Shown here in pieces: positions 25,168 through 33,565 of a DNA stretch of 64,000 nt. The notes below the pieces were generated by a model. That model searched no databases. It was not told the origin of the DNA and worked only from the letters and a program-made list of their open reading frames with translations. A program made the translations under genes and the position numbers. Origin of the DNA: Nitratireductor luteus (GTDB taxonomy: Bacteria; Pseudomonadota; Alphaproteobacteria; Rhizobiales; Rhizobiaceae); contig NZ_JAOANW010000014.1 of assembly GCF_026162365.1 (NCBI RefSeq), positions 62,001-126,000 of the forward strand, read 5' to 3'. Position 1 is the stretch's first letter, and each line of letters opens with the position of its first letter.

Positions 25168-25889
25168 AACGCACATCTCTTGCGGCGCTGATCGCCGCTT
25201 CACTTACCGTTCCCCTGGCCATCACCATGCCGCAGGCAGGTTACGCCGCCTGGCCGGTCTTCGATGCCACGAACTATGGCCAGAATGTTCTTCAGGCTGC
25301 GCGCGCCCTGGAACAGATCAACAACCAGATTCAGCAGCTCCAGAACCAGGCGACCATGTTGCAGAACATGGCGAAGAACCTTCGGCGGCTGGATTTCTCA
25401 TCGCTTGGGACATTGCAGGGGGCGCTGAACCGCATCGACGGGCTGATGATGCAGGCCGAGGGCCTCAGCTTCGACCTGACGCAGCTCGAAGGCCAGTGGC
25501 GGCAGCAATATCCCGATAGCTTTGAGGCTTCTATCGGTGTGAACGACATGGCGACCGCCGCTCGCGAGCGCTGGCAGAGCGCCATGAATGCCTTCCGCCA
25601 GACCATGCGCGTGCAATCCCAGATCGTCGAGAATGTCCGCGCCGATGAAGGGCTGCTCACCGATCTCGTCAATCAGAGCCAGGGCGCCGTCGGCGCGTTG
25701 CAGGCCCAGCAGGCCGCCAACCAGCTCATCGCGCTCAGCGCCAAGCAGCAAATGCAGATCCAGACGCTGACGGCTGCGCATTACCGCGCCGAGGCCATCG
25801 AGGCCGCACGCAAGGCGCAGGCTGAAGAAGCGGCCCGCGAAACGACGCGGCGGTTTCTGGGTTCCGGCAGCGCTTATTCCGGCAACTGA
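25164..25889 (+). CDS. trbJ: Conjugal transfer protein TrbJ (VirB5 family)
   Basis: Periplasmic pilus-tip component of 241 residues starting at ATG 25164, in the ATGA overlap with trbE; the longer frame from 25011 reads through trbE in the wrong register. Signal peptide to about residue 28 (AGYAAWP). The mature protein is Gln-rich with long helices (ALEQINNQIQQLQNQATMLQ), as expected for the family. No trbK entry-exclusion gene follows; the gap to trbL is only 18 bases. Confidence 0.92.
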   Translation: MKRTSLAALIAASLTVPLAITMPQAGYAAWPVFDATNYGQNVLQAARALEQINNQIQQLQNQATMLQNMAKNLRRLDFSSLGTLQGALNRIDGLMMQAEGLSFDLTQLEGQWRQQYPDSFEASIGVNDMATAARERWQSAMNAFRQTMRVQSQIVENVRADEGLLTDLVNQSQGAVGALQAQQAANQLIALSAKQQMQIQTLTAAHYRAEAIEAARKAQAEEAARETTRRFLGSGSAYSGN

Positions 25890-25907
25890 TCGTCAGGGGC
25901 GACGCGC

Positions 25908-27281
25908 ATGAACGATCTCGGCATTATCGACCGGTTCATGGAGACCTTCAGCCAGTATATCGATTCTGGCTTTGGGCTGCTGTCAGGCGACGTCGCCTTC
26001 CTGACCACCATCCTGATCGGCATCGATATCACGCTCGCCGGGTTGTTCTGGGCACTCGGCGGCGAAGACAATATCGTCGGACGATTGCTCAAGAAGGTGC
26101 TCTATGTCGGCGCCTTCGCCTTCATTCTCAACAACTTCCAAAACCTTGCCGACATTATCTATCGCTCGTTCTCCGGCATTGGCATACAGGCCGCGCCCGG
26201 CGGCATGACCGCTGACGATCTTTTGAAACCCGGCAAGATCGCCGCCACCGGCTACGAGGCGGCCTATCCGCTGCTCGAACAGGTAAGCAACCTCGTCGGT
26301 TTCCCGGAAATCTTCGGCAACGCGCTCACCGTCTTCGTGCTTTTGGTCGCCTGGTTCCTCGTCATCCTTGCCTTCTTCATTCTCAGCATCCAGCTGTTCA
26401 TCACCGTGCTGGAATTCAAGCTGACGACGCTGGCGGGTTTCGTGCTCGTGCCCTTTGCGCTGTGGAACAAGACCGCGTTTCTCGCCGAGCGCGTACTGGG
26501 CAATGTCATCTCTTCGGGCATCAAGGTGATGGTGCTGGCGGTTATCGCAGGCATCGGTTCGACGCTGTTTGCCACCTTCACGACCGGCCTTCAGGGGCAG
26601 GAACCCGACCTTGCCGCCGCCATGTCACAGGTGTTGGGTGCACTGGCACTGCTGGGCCTCGGCATTTTCGGCCCCGGCATTGCCTCGGGGCTTGTGTCCG
26701 GCGCACCGCAACACGGAGCGGGCGCAGCCCTTGGCACAGCGGGTGCTGCCGCAGGCGCCATGATGCTGACGGGCGGTGCAGCCATAGCGGGCGGGCGCAT
26801 GGCCGCTGGCGGCGGTCTTTCCGCCATTCGGGCAGGAACCGCCATGGGATCGGCGGCTTCCACCTCTTTCCAAATGGGCCGGGCCACCTCCGGCGCTTCC
26901 GGCATGGCAGGTGTTGCGGCCGGCATGGGCGGCGTTGCCCACGCCGCAGGCGGCGCTGCCATGCAAGGCGCGCGTTCCGCCTCAGGCCGCGCCGCCACTT
27001 TCCTCAAGCAGAGCGCCACCAAAGGAACACGCGCCGCCTGGACCGCGAGCGGCGGTACGGCGACCGCCGCGATGCAAGAGGGTGAGGAGCGAACGGCAAA
27101 CGCCGCATCAGCCAACACCGCAGCCAGTTCCGTGCCAGGCAATTCTGCACCCGATTGGGCCAAACGCATCCGTTCCGACCAGACCACCCGCGCCAGCCGC
27201 TATGCGGTGACACAGGCCATCAAGGACGGCGACCGGCCTGGCCAGGGCGCCAATCCCACCATCGATCAAAAGGACGATTGA
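25908..27281 (+). CDS. trbL: Conjugal transfer protein TrbL (VirB6 family)
   Basis: Polytopic inner-membrane channel protein of 457 residues with about six helices between residues 35 and 265 (for instance FLTTILIGIDITLAGLFWAL). The C-terminal 190 residues are Gly/Ala/Met-rich low-complexity sequence and then polar, typical of TrbL. It lies 3 bases before trbF. Confidence 0.93.
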   Translation: MNDLGIIDRFMETFSQYIDSGFGLLSGDVAFLTTILIGIDITLAGLFWALGGEDNIVGRLLKKVLYVGAFAFILNNFQNLADIIYRSFSGIGIQAAPGGMTADDLLKPGKIAATGYEAAYPLLEQVSNLVGFPEIFGNALTVFVLLVAWFLVILAFFILSIQLFITVLEFKLTTLAGFVLVPFALWNKTAFLAERVLGNVISSGIKVMVLAVIAGIGSTLFATFTTGLQGQEPDLAAAMSQVLGALALLGLGIFGPGIASGLVSGAPQHGAGAALGTAGAAAGAMMLTGGAAIAGGRMAAGGGLSAIRAGTAMGSAASTSFQMGRATSGASGMAGVAAGMGGVAHAAGGAAMQGARSASGRAATFLKQSATKGTRAAWTASGGTATAAMQEGEERTANAASANTAASSVPGNSAPDWAKRIRSDQTTRASRYAVTQAIKDGDRPGQGANPTIDQKDD

Positions 27282-27284
27282 TTC

Positions 27285-28046
27285 ATGCTCTTCCGACGAC
27301 CGATCCAGCGTTATGGGCAGACGCCTGAACCCGTCACGCCCTATCAAAAGGCCGAGCAGCTTTGGGACGAGCGTATAGGTGCATCCCGCGTGCAGGCGCG
27401 CAATTGGCGGCTCATGGCGTTCGGGTGTTTCTCCCTGTCGGCGGCGCTGTCCGGTGCGCTCGTCTGGCAGTCGATGCAGAGCCGCGTCACGCCCTATGTC
27501 GTCGAAGTGGACAAGTTCGGCGAGGCCCGCGCCGTTGCTCCGGTTACGGAGAGCTATCGGCCGACCGACGCGCAGATCGCCTGGCACCTGGCCCGTTTCA
27601 TCACCCATGTCCGCGGCGTTTCCACCGACCCGGTATTGGTGCGCCAGAACTGGCTGTCGGCTTATGACTTTGTCACGGACCGCGCCGCGCTGTTTTTGAA
27701 CGAGTACGCCAAGACGAACGATCCGTTCGGCGAGATCGGCACGCGCAGCGTCTCGGTGCAGGTGACGAGCGTGGTGCGGGCCTCCGACACATCCTTCCAG
27801 GTAAAATGGACCGAGCAGATCTATGAGCGCGGAAGCCTCGCCCGCACGGAACGCTGGACGGCCATTTTGACGGTGGTGACGCAAGTCCCGCGCAGCGCCG
27901 ACACCCTAGCCAAGAACCCTCTCGGCCTGTTCGTCAACGCCATCGACTGGTCGCGCGAACTCGACGCGGCCGCGCCGAGCCGCGCGCCGCAACCGGCGCC
28001 CGTGCCAACGCCCGTTCCCGAATTGCCTCAGGAGCCCTCCCAATGA
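27285..28046 (+). CDS. trbF: Conjugal transfer protein TrbF (VirB8 family)
   Basis: Bitopic inner-membrane scaffold, 253 residues: short cytoplasmic N-terminus with PVTPYQKAEQLWDERIG, one transmembrane helix at about residues 45-65, and a periplasmic VirB8-like domain (TPYVVEVDKFGEARAV). The proline-rich end (residues 225-253) is common in the family. Overlaps trbG by four bases. Confidence 0.93.
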   Translation: MLFRRPIQRYGQTPEPVTPYQKAEQLWDERIGASRVQARNWRLMAFGCFSLSAALSGALVWQSMQSRVTPYVVEVDKFGEARAVAPVTESYRPTDAQIAWHLARFITHVRGVSTDPVLVRQNWLSAYDFVTDRAALFLNEYAKTNDPFGEIGTRSVSVQVTSVVRASDTSFQVKWTEQIYERGSLARTERWTAILTVVTQVPRSADTLAKNPLGLFVNAIDWSRELDAAAPSRAPQPAPVPTPVPELPQEPSQ

Positions 28047-29047
28047 GAAATCTGCTCATCCTGTCCGTCTTCGCGCTCGCCTTGTCGGCCTGCGCCACCC
28101 GGCAATTGCCGCCGGCGATTTCTTACGACACCGACGATTTCAAACCGGCCGTCATTGAGAAGGAACCGGCCAAGCCCGTCCAGATCGTCGAGGTGCCAAA
28201 GGTGCTGCCGCTGCCCGGCCAGCTTCAGCCGAAGCCCGGAAAAGTGACTGAAGACAAACGACCTCCTACCGAGCGGGTTGAGGACGCCAACAAGGCGGCG
28301 ACCCAAGAGCCGACAAAGCATGGTTACGTCAATGCGGTGCAGGTCTATCCGTACGCCGAAGGCGCGCTTTACCAGCTTTATGCGGCGCCGGAACGGGTGA
28401 GTGACATTGCTCTGCAGCCCGGCGAAAAGCTCACCGCCGTTTCCGCCGGCGACACGGTGCGCTGGGTGATCGGCGACACGGTGAGCGGTACGGGCGACAG
28501 TGAGCGCATTCATGTGCTGGTCAAACCCTTCGCGCCCGGGCTCAAGACCAATCTCGTCATCACCACCGACCGCCGCGCCTATCACCTGCAACTGGAAAGC
28601 ACCGAGAAGACCGCCATGGCGGCGATCTCCTGGACCTACCCATCCGATCAGCTTCTCGCCCTGCGCCGGCAGAGCGCTGCGGCCGATGCGGCATTGCCGG
28701 TGGCTTCCAACCTCGCGCTGGAAAACATCCGCTTCCGCTATGCCATCACCGGCGACAATCCGCCCTGGAAGCCCGTGCGCGCCTTCGATGACGGGCACAA
28801 GGTCTATGTCGAGTTCCCACGCCGCATCGATCAGGGCGAGGCCCCACCGCTCTTCGTGGTCGGCGCCGACGGGGGCAGTGAACTCGTCAATTACCGCATG
28901 CGCGGCAATTACTACATCGTCGACCGCCTTTTCGCCGCCGCTGAACTTCGGCTTGGCACCAAACCTCAACAGGTCGTGCGCATCACGCGAACGGACGGCA
29001 TGCCCCGGCGAACCAGTCTTTTTGGTGGCACGGAGAGGCGGAAATGA
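28043..29047 (+). CDS. trbG: Conjugal transfer lipoprotein TrbG (VirB9 family)
   Basis: Outer-membrane-associated component of 334 residues. N-terminal lipoprotein signal with lipobox LSAC (Cys about residue 17). VirB9-like beta domain from about residue 105 (VQVYPYAEGALYQLYAAPER) to the end (NYRMRGNYYIVDRLFAAAEL). Overlaps trbI by four bases. Confidence 0.93.
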   Translation: MRNLLILSVFALALSACATRQLPPAISYDTDDFKPAVIEKEPAKPVQIVEVPKVLPLPGQLQPKPGKVTEDKRPPTERVEDANKAATQEPTKHGYVNAVQVYPYAEGALYQLYAAPERVSDIALQPGEKLTAVSAGDTVRWVIGDTVSGTGDSERIHVLVKPFAPGLKTNLVITTDRRAYHLQLESTEKTAMAAISWTYPSDQLLALRRQSAAADAALPVASNLALENIRFRYAITGDNPPWKPVRAFDDGHKVYVEFPRRIDQGEAPPLFVVGADGGSELVNYRMRGNYYIVDRLFAAAELRLGTKPQQVVRITRTDGMPRRTSLFGGTERRK

Positions 29048-30225
29048 CAGCGAAACAGGATGAAAAGCTTAACCTTCGTGCCGGGCCGAAGCGCAAGCTG
29101 GTGCGGTTCAGGAAGGGCGTGGTGATCGGCGGGACCGCCATCGCGTCGGCTGGACTGCTCGGCGTCACCATGCTTGCGCTGCAAGGTCCGTCGCTGCGCG
29201 TGGGCCAGCCTGCCGAGGAACTCTACAATACCGGGAAAAAGCCGACGCCTGACGGTCTTGCCGCGCTTCCGGGGGACTATTCGCAGATCCAGCCCTCAAC
29301 ACCTGAACTGGGGCCGCCTCTTCCCGGCGATCTTGGGCGGCCGATCCTTGAACGCCAGCGCCAACTTGGCATCGCGCCGGAAGGGACGGAATTGTCCGCC
29401 GCCGAACAGCGTCTGGCAAGCCAAGCCATTCAGGCCAAGGAATCCGGCGTGTTCTTCCGCATCAAAAACCGGATGCAGCAGAACGCGCCGGCAGCCACGC
29501 CGCAACCGATGCAGATGGCGGCGGCAACCGCTTCTCCTGACGCCGACCGCCTGGCGCTCGACCCCGAGCGTGACCAGAACAATCAGCAGCGCAAGCTCGA
29601 TTTTCTGGACCAGCGCGACACGGGCGGCATCTACAACTCCCCTGCCCTGCAAACCCCGGCCTCGCCATATCAGGTGATGGCAGGCAGCGTCATTGCCGCC
29701 AGCCTCATCACCGGTATCAATTCCGACCTGCCGGGCCTTGTCACGGCGCAGGTTACGGAAAACGTCTACGACACCGTGACCGGCTCGGCACTGCTGATTC
29801 CGCAGGGCTCGCGGCTGATCGGCAAATATGACAGCGTCGTCGCATTCGGCCAGTCCCGTGCGCTTCTGGTCTGGCAGCGCATCATCCTGCCTGACGGCTC
29901 GTCCATCGAAATTGACAATCTGCCCGCCACCGACACCGCCGGCTATGCGGGACTGGAAGATGAGGTCGATTACCACACCTGGCGGCTCTTGAAGGGCATT
30001 GCCATGGCAACGCTGCTCGGCGTGGGCACCGAATTGAGCTTTGGCAGCAATGAGAGCGATCTCGTCCGCGCCATCCGTGAATCGACACAGCAGAACGTCG
30101 ATCAGGCAGGCCAGCGCATCACCGAGAAGAACCTCAACATCCAGCCCACCATCACCATCCGCCCTGGCTGGCCGCTGCGCATTGTCGTCCAAAAGGACAT
30201 CGTACTGCGGCCATATCGAGGCTGA
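29044..30225 (+). CDS. trbI: Conjugal transfer protein TrbI (VirB10 family)
   Basis: Envelope-spanning component of 393 residues: cytoplasmic basic N-terminus, transmembrane helix at about residues 26-46, proline-rich periplasmic linker (residues about 60-170), and VirB10 C-terminal domain (MAGSVIAASLITGINSDLPG; LIPQGSRLIGKYDS; RPGWPLRIVVQKDIVLRP). Final gene of the trb core, 12 bases before the DUF2274 gene. Confidence 0.94.
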   Translation: MTAKQDEKLNLRAGPKRKLVRFRKGVVIGGTAIASAGLLGVTMLALQGPSLRVGQPAEELYNTGKKPTPDGLAALPGDYSQIQPSTPELGPPLPGDLGRPILERQRQLGIAPEGTELSAAEQRLASQAIQAKESGVFFRIKNRMQQNAPAATPQPMQMAAATASPDADRLALDPERDQNNQQRKLDFLDQRDTGGIYNSPALQTPASPYQVMAGSVIAASLITGINSDLPGLVTAQVTENVYDTVTGSALLIPQGSRLIGKYDSVVAFGQSRALLVWQRIILPDGSSIEIDNLPATDTAGYAGLEDEVDYHTWRLLKGIAMATLLGVGTELSFGSNESDLVRAIRESTQQNVDQAGQRITEKNLNIQPTITIRPGWPLRIVVQKDIVLRPYRG

Positions 30226-30237
30226 GGAGGAAGCACT

Positions 30238-30498
30238 ATGGTCAACCTGAAACTCGCCAAACTCCCCGACCGCACGCCGACCAGGATCACCATCGCCGTA
30301 AACGCCGAACTTAACCAGGCGCTCTGCGACTATCAGCGGCTTTATGCCGCCACCTATGGCGCGTCAGAAAAAGTCGCCGATCTGATCCCCTTCATGCTGG
30401 AAGCCTTTCTCGACAGCGACCGCGGCTTCGCCAAGGCCCGGAAGAGCGAGGGCCGGCTGATCGCAGGGCAGGGAAAAAATGCCGGTGACATGCTTTGA
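30238..30498 (+). CDS. DUF2274 family protein linked to trbI
   Basis: An 86-residue protein with the family opening LKLAKLPDRTPTRITIAVN and a helical second half. DUF2274 genes lie directly after trbI in many alphaproteobacterial conjugative elements; the biochemical role is unknown. The start follows a GAGGAGGAAG site at 30223-30236, in part within the trbI stop region, so it is expected to be on the same mRNA. Confidence 0.88.
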   Translation: MVNLKLAKLPDRTPTRITIAVNAELNQALCDYQRLYAATYGASEKVADLIPFMLEAFLDSDRGFAKARKSEGRLIAGQGKNAGDML

Positions 30499-30676
30499 GG
30501 GCCGAACGCCCTGGGCGAAAGCGTAGAGCCAATGCCGGAGTGCGAGCCGGAACGGCCCGCGCGCCGGAGCCGCATATCCAGAATAGGCGGGCCGGAGACG
30601 GAGGCAAGCGACGCGGATGGATCTTTCCGCACCGTACTTTGCCTCCCCCGCATCATCAGACCAGGAGGACTGGGCC
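30499..30676. other. Spacer between DUF2274 and DUF736 genes
   Basis: GC-rich spacer with no supported gene. It ends with an AGGAGGA ribosome site (30663-30669) for the DUF736 gene and probably contains its promoter, though no clear -35/-10 pair stands out. Confidence 0.5.
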
Positions 30677-30994
30677 ATGCAGATCGGGTATTTCACTCTC
30701 GCCAAGGATGGCGGCTGGACCGGCGCCATCCGAACCCTGACCATCGACGCCAAGGTCCGCCTCGTCCCCAACGACAACCGCAACAGCGACAACGCCCCGG
30801 CTTTCCATGTGCTTGTCGGCAACGCCCGCATTGGCGACGCTTGGGATGCACGGACATCTGGAGACAATCCGAGGTACTATTTGCGTCTCCGCCTCGACGA
30901 CCCGAGCCTGTCCGGCCCACTTACTGCTGCACTGTTCCTTTCTGACGAAGCCGATAAGGCCCAGCTGGTGTGGAACAGAAGGCGGGAACGGTAG
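30677..30994 (+). CDS. DUF736 family protein
   Basis: A 105-residue protein with the family N-terminus IGYFTLAKDGGWTGAIRTLT and a body compatible with a single-stranded-DNA-binding-like or beta-barrel fold (PAFHVLVGNARIGDAW; YLRLRLDDPSL). DUF736 genes usually accompany relaxase and conjugation genes. ATG 30677 has AGGAGGA 7 bases upstream; an in-frame upstream ATG was not used. Here the usual neighbours (DUF2958, antirestriction, relaxase) are missing. Confidence 0.87.
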   Translation: MQIGYFTLAKDGGWTGAIRTLTIDAKVRLVPNDNRNSDNAPAFHVLVGNARIGDAWDARTSGDNPRYYLRLRLDDPSLSGPLTAALFLSDEADKAQLVWNRRRER

Positions 30995-31190
30995 CATGCG
31001 CGCCACACTCGTAGTCGAGCTGTCCGGCTCCAGTTGCAGGGCACCGCCGGCCTTTAATGTTGCTGCCGAGCAAACATGGCAGGAAAGGACCCAGGGAACG
31101 CTGAATGAAAGCGCGCTCACCATTGCCAGGGAGCGCGGTATCGCGCGTGCGCGATTTCGATGCGGCGGGCGTCCCGTGTGCCCATCTGCT

Positions 31191-31228
31191 GCGTCTGCAG
31201 CACCAGGGGCGCCTGGTGCTGCAGACGC
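31191..31228. repeat. Long near-perfect hairpin (17-bp arms, 4-base loop)
   Basis: Arms at 31191-31207 and 31212-31228 are exact reverse complements around GGCG; the core is CTGCAGCACCAGG paired with CCTGGTGCTGCAG. It follows the DUF736 gene by about 200 bases. It could be a strong terminator for the conjugation operon, although no T-tract follows, or a recombination or nicking structure. Confidence 0.7.
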
Positions 31229-31368
31229 GATTTCTATCAGCTTGCCGATGCGGAATTGTCCGAGTCCCATAGCCATATGGAAGCTGGCCTATGAAACAGA
31301 AACAGATCGGCGCGGTTCTCGGCTGATACTCACGGCCCGTAGTTTCTTCCCTTCATGTGATAAATTTA

Positions 31369-31383
31369 GTAACGCGTCGTTAC
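31369..31383. repeat. Short perfect inverted repeat in the junction region
   Basis: GTAACG and CGTTAC flank CGT. The bases around it are AT-richer (TAAATTTA before, GCAACG after). It lies between the end of the conjugation module and the surface island. It might be an operator or an attachment core, but no second copy was noticed. Confidence 0.35.
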
Positions 31384-31399
31384 GCAACGTGAATTGGGA

Positions 31400-31900
31400 T
31401 CAGCGGGCGAATCCGTCACCAAGGTCGTGCGGCGGACCGTCAAGGGCAACCGCAGGGGCCGGCATCTCAGGCAATGCCTCCGATGATTCCCGGGGGCGCC
31501 GGCCCCGATTGCTGTATAGATTGACGCCTTTCGCCGGTGAGGCGGGTTGAAATGGTGCCCATCGAAACAGATCATCGGCTCCTTGGATCGTCCACGGTGG
31601 CAGATGCCGGTCACCACTTTCCGTCTCCGTGGCGGCCAGCCAGGCATAGAGCTCAGACTTCCGTACGCACAGTATTGCGCCCGACCGTAACGGCCGATTC
31701 GTCAAACGTGGCCTTTCTTTCGGGATTTCAGGGAGACCTTTCTGGCGCCTCAGGGTCAAAAGGGCTACGTTCCCCTGCCGTGATGGGTTTCGATACGGGA
31801 GGCACTTTTGGACGAGTTCTGTTTGCCAGATGACTACCTCGCGCGCGGTGAGGCGCATTATTTCGATGACTCTCCATATTTCGATAGCGACATTATCCAT
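31400..31900 (-). other. Long open frame of doubtful coding status, possible excisionase-like fragment
   Basis: A 166-codon open frame on the minus strand in the 800-base gap after the DUF736 gene. Its middle (LPEIPKERPRLTNRPLRSG, then VRKSELYAWLAATE) faintly resembles the end of AlpA/excisionase-type winged-helix proteins, in which a basic strand is followed by 'yr.sdLdaWL'. It overlaps the start of the plus-strand methyltransferase gene and has no good ribosome site. Best read as a possible remnant. The rest of 30995-31807 shows no gene. Confidence 0.25.
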
Positions 31901-32587
31901 CAGCCTAAGGTGTATGATGCTGCAGATTACTTCTGCCGCTTTGCGCGCAGGTCCACAATTATCGATATCGGGTGCGGAAACGGGCGGAAGCTGCAGGGCG
32001 TCAGGGCTGATAGAAAAGTCGGCATCGATTTTGGTATCAACATAGCGTCTTGCCGAGACAGATATCCCGCAGGAGTGAAATGGATCGAGGCCGATCTCTC
32101 AAAGCCCGAATGCATCAGCCTGGCAAGCCATGCGGACAATCAATCGGTTGTGGTATGCGCCGACGTCGTGGAGCACCTCATCGATCCCAGGCCGCTCGTA
32201 GCCTTGCTCGCGGAATGCTACCGAAACGGAGCCATCGTCCTCACTAGCACACCGGACCGCATTCGTGTCCGCGGTCACGATCATCGCGGCCCCCCACCAA
32301 ATCAATCACATATCCGTGAATGGGCAAAAGATGAGTATGAGCAGTTTCTTCTGCATCATGGCCTGCCGGCTACGTTCGCCGGATACACAATCAACAACAA
32401 TCAGGCTCGGGAACTAAAAACAATTTCCACTCTGCACGATCGAGCGGTCTCCGGCCAAGCGAACGCAGACACGCGAGCCGTCGCTATCCTTTCAGCCATG
32501 GAGGAAGGCGATGCTGTTGGATTTGATCAAGTGAAAGCACCCAGAGCGACACTGCTTAGCTGGATGTCTTCCTTGTTTCGCGGATAG
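31808..32587 (+). CDS. Class I SAM-dependent methyltransferase-like protein
   Basis: A 259-residue protein starting at TTG 31808, 5 bases after GGGAGG. Motif I STIIDIGCGNGRKL at about residues 48-61, acidic VGIDFG after the second strand, and VVVCADVVEHLIDP (motif IV-like) support SAM binding. It is clearly paralogous to the N-terminal half of the product of 33566-34984, sharing the same order (VYDxAxYF, STIxDIGCGxG, LHDxxV, then A(I/V)LS). The similarity stops exactly where the glycosyltransferase domain of the paralogue begins, and a short unrelated tail (KAPRATLLSWMSSLFRG) follows. Probable sugar or glycan methyltransferase of the surface island; acceptor unknown. Confidence 0.8.
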   Translation: MDEFCLPDDYLARGEAHYFDDSPYFDSDIIHQPKVYDAADYFCRFARRSTIIDIGCGNGRKLQGVRADRKVGIDFGINIASCRDRYPAGVKWIEADLSKPECISLASHADNQSVVVCADVVEHLIDPRPLVALLAECYRNGAIVLTSTPDRIRVRGHDHRGPPPNQSHIREWAKDEYEQFLLHHGLPATFAGYTINNNQARELKTISTLHDRAVSGQANADTRAVAILSAMEEGDAVGFDQVKAPRATLLSWMSSLFRG

Positions 32588-32756
32588 ATCACATAAAGGC
32601 AAGAGGCTGCGCAAGGCCATGGGGGCCCCTGATCTGACGCAATGCGGTGCGGAGCGCCTGAATGCAAAAAATCCCCTCCAGCTTGGGCCGATGGGGACGG
32701 GAGTGCACCGTCTGATGCTTGGAGCACCCCATGCACAAGATACTCTCACACATCGC

Positions 32757-32788
32757 AAGGGCGACCGATGAACACATCGATCGCCCTT
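32757..32788 (-). terminator. Hairpin downstream of the Gly/Val-rich gene
   Basis: Arms AAGGGCGACCGATG (32757-32770) and CATCGATCGCCCTT (32775-32788) pair at 13 of 14 positions around an AACA loop. It lies 16 bases beyond the stop of the minus-strand gene at 32805, the right place for a terminator. The T-tract is poor, so it may act as an RNA-stabilising 3' hairpin instead. Confidence 0.5.
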
Positions 32789-32804
32789 GGATAAATGCTT
32801 GCGA

Positions 32805-33185
32805 CTAGCCCAGGAGGCCGTCGAGCAACCCGCCACCGGGACCGGTCACGCCGTCGACCGTGCCGAGTGCGGTACCGACCAGGCCCTCAACACCCAGCCC
32901 ATGGCCATCGGCGAGATTGTAAACCACACCGCCGACGCCGAGGACGTCGCTATAGACATCCGCAACGGCTCCGGTCAGGTCGCCTTCGCCGAGATTGTCG
33001 ATCAAATCATCGACGATGCCGCTATCACCGGCAACGTTACCGGTCAGCGAAAGGGCGCTACCGAAATTGGAAGAAAGGCCGTTGCCGGTTTCGACTACAG
33101 CTTCACGGACGTCGTCCACGGTGCCCGTGACAGTCCCGAGCCCACCACCAAGGCCACCAAGGCCACCTAAAAGTCCACCCAACAT
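32805..33185 (-). CDS. Small Gly/Val/Asp-rich protein, possible secreted partner
   Basis: A 126-residue acidic protein without signal peptide or transmembrane helix. About half of its residues are Gly, Val, Leu or Asp, in segments such as MLGGLLGGLGGLGGGLGTVT, TVDDVREAVVETGNGL and LGTVDGVTGPGGGLLDGLLG. This pattern closely resembles the repeats of the 537-residue protein encoded after the type I secretion genes (40489-42102). AGGAG lies 6-7 bases before the ATG at 33185. A possible second substrate of that exporter or a surface/adhesive protein; there are no RTX nonapeptides. It stands alone on the minus strand with a long 5' region (33186-33565). Confidence 0.65.
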   Translation of the reverse strand: MLGGLLGGLGGLGGGLGTVTGTVDDVREAVVETGNGLSSNFGSALSLTGNVAGDSGIVDDLIDNLGEGDLTGAVADVYSDVLGVGGVVYNLADGHGLGVEGLVGTALGTVDGVTGPGGGLLDGLLG

Positions 33186-33565
33186 TTTTTGCTCCTAAAG
33201 TTATTTGCCTCAGCGCTCCCAATCCCAGGTTGCGCTGCAAGAGAGTATACTTCGGCAACTTTTAAGTGCAACGCTCAATCTTCCGTCCTGCCGGGGAGGG
33301 TTAAAGTTCCATCAAGAAGGCCCAACATGGAATGAGGCGGAACCACTGCGCATTGGAGTAGATTGCCGGCAAAATTCCGTCGTTTAAAATTTGATTATAC
33401 TTTCAGATCATTGCGAAATGTAAGTTGTGGATGTCGCTATCGGGCACCCGCCTTGAATGCTTCGAGTGAACACGCCAGTATCATGAGCCTCACAACCGAG
33501 GGGCGGCGCCAACGATATGTCGACGCCTGATCGGGACTGCCTTCCGGAGCGGATTGCCCGGCGAC
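33186..33565. other. Intergenic region, probable promoter of the minus-strand Gly/Val-rich gene
   Basis: No gene supported. The region is AT-richer than average around 33370-33430 (TTTAAAATTTGATTATAC), which suits a promoter for the gene at 32805-33185. The 3' end of the methyltransferase-glycosyltransferase gene borders it at 33566. Confidence 0.45.

Noticed and set aside
31191-31228. oriT or attC site
   Set aside because: The hairpin is real, but without relaxase, integrase or the known core motifs such an assignment is not supported.
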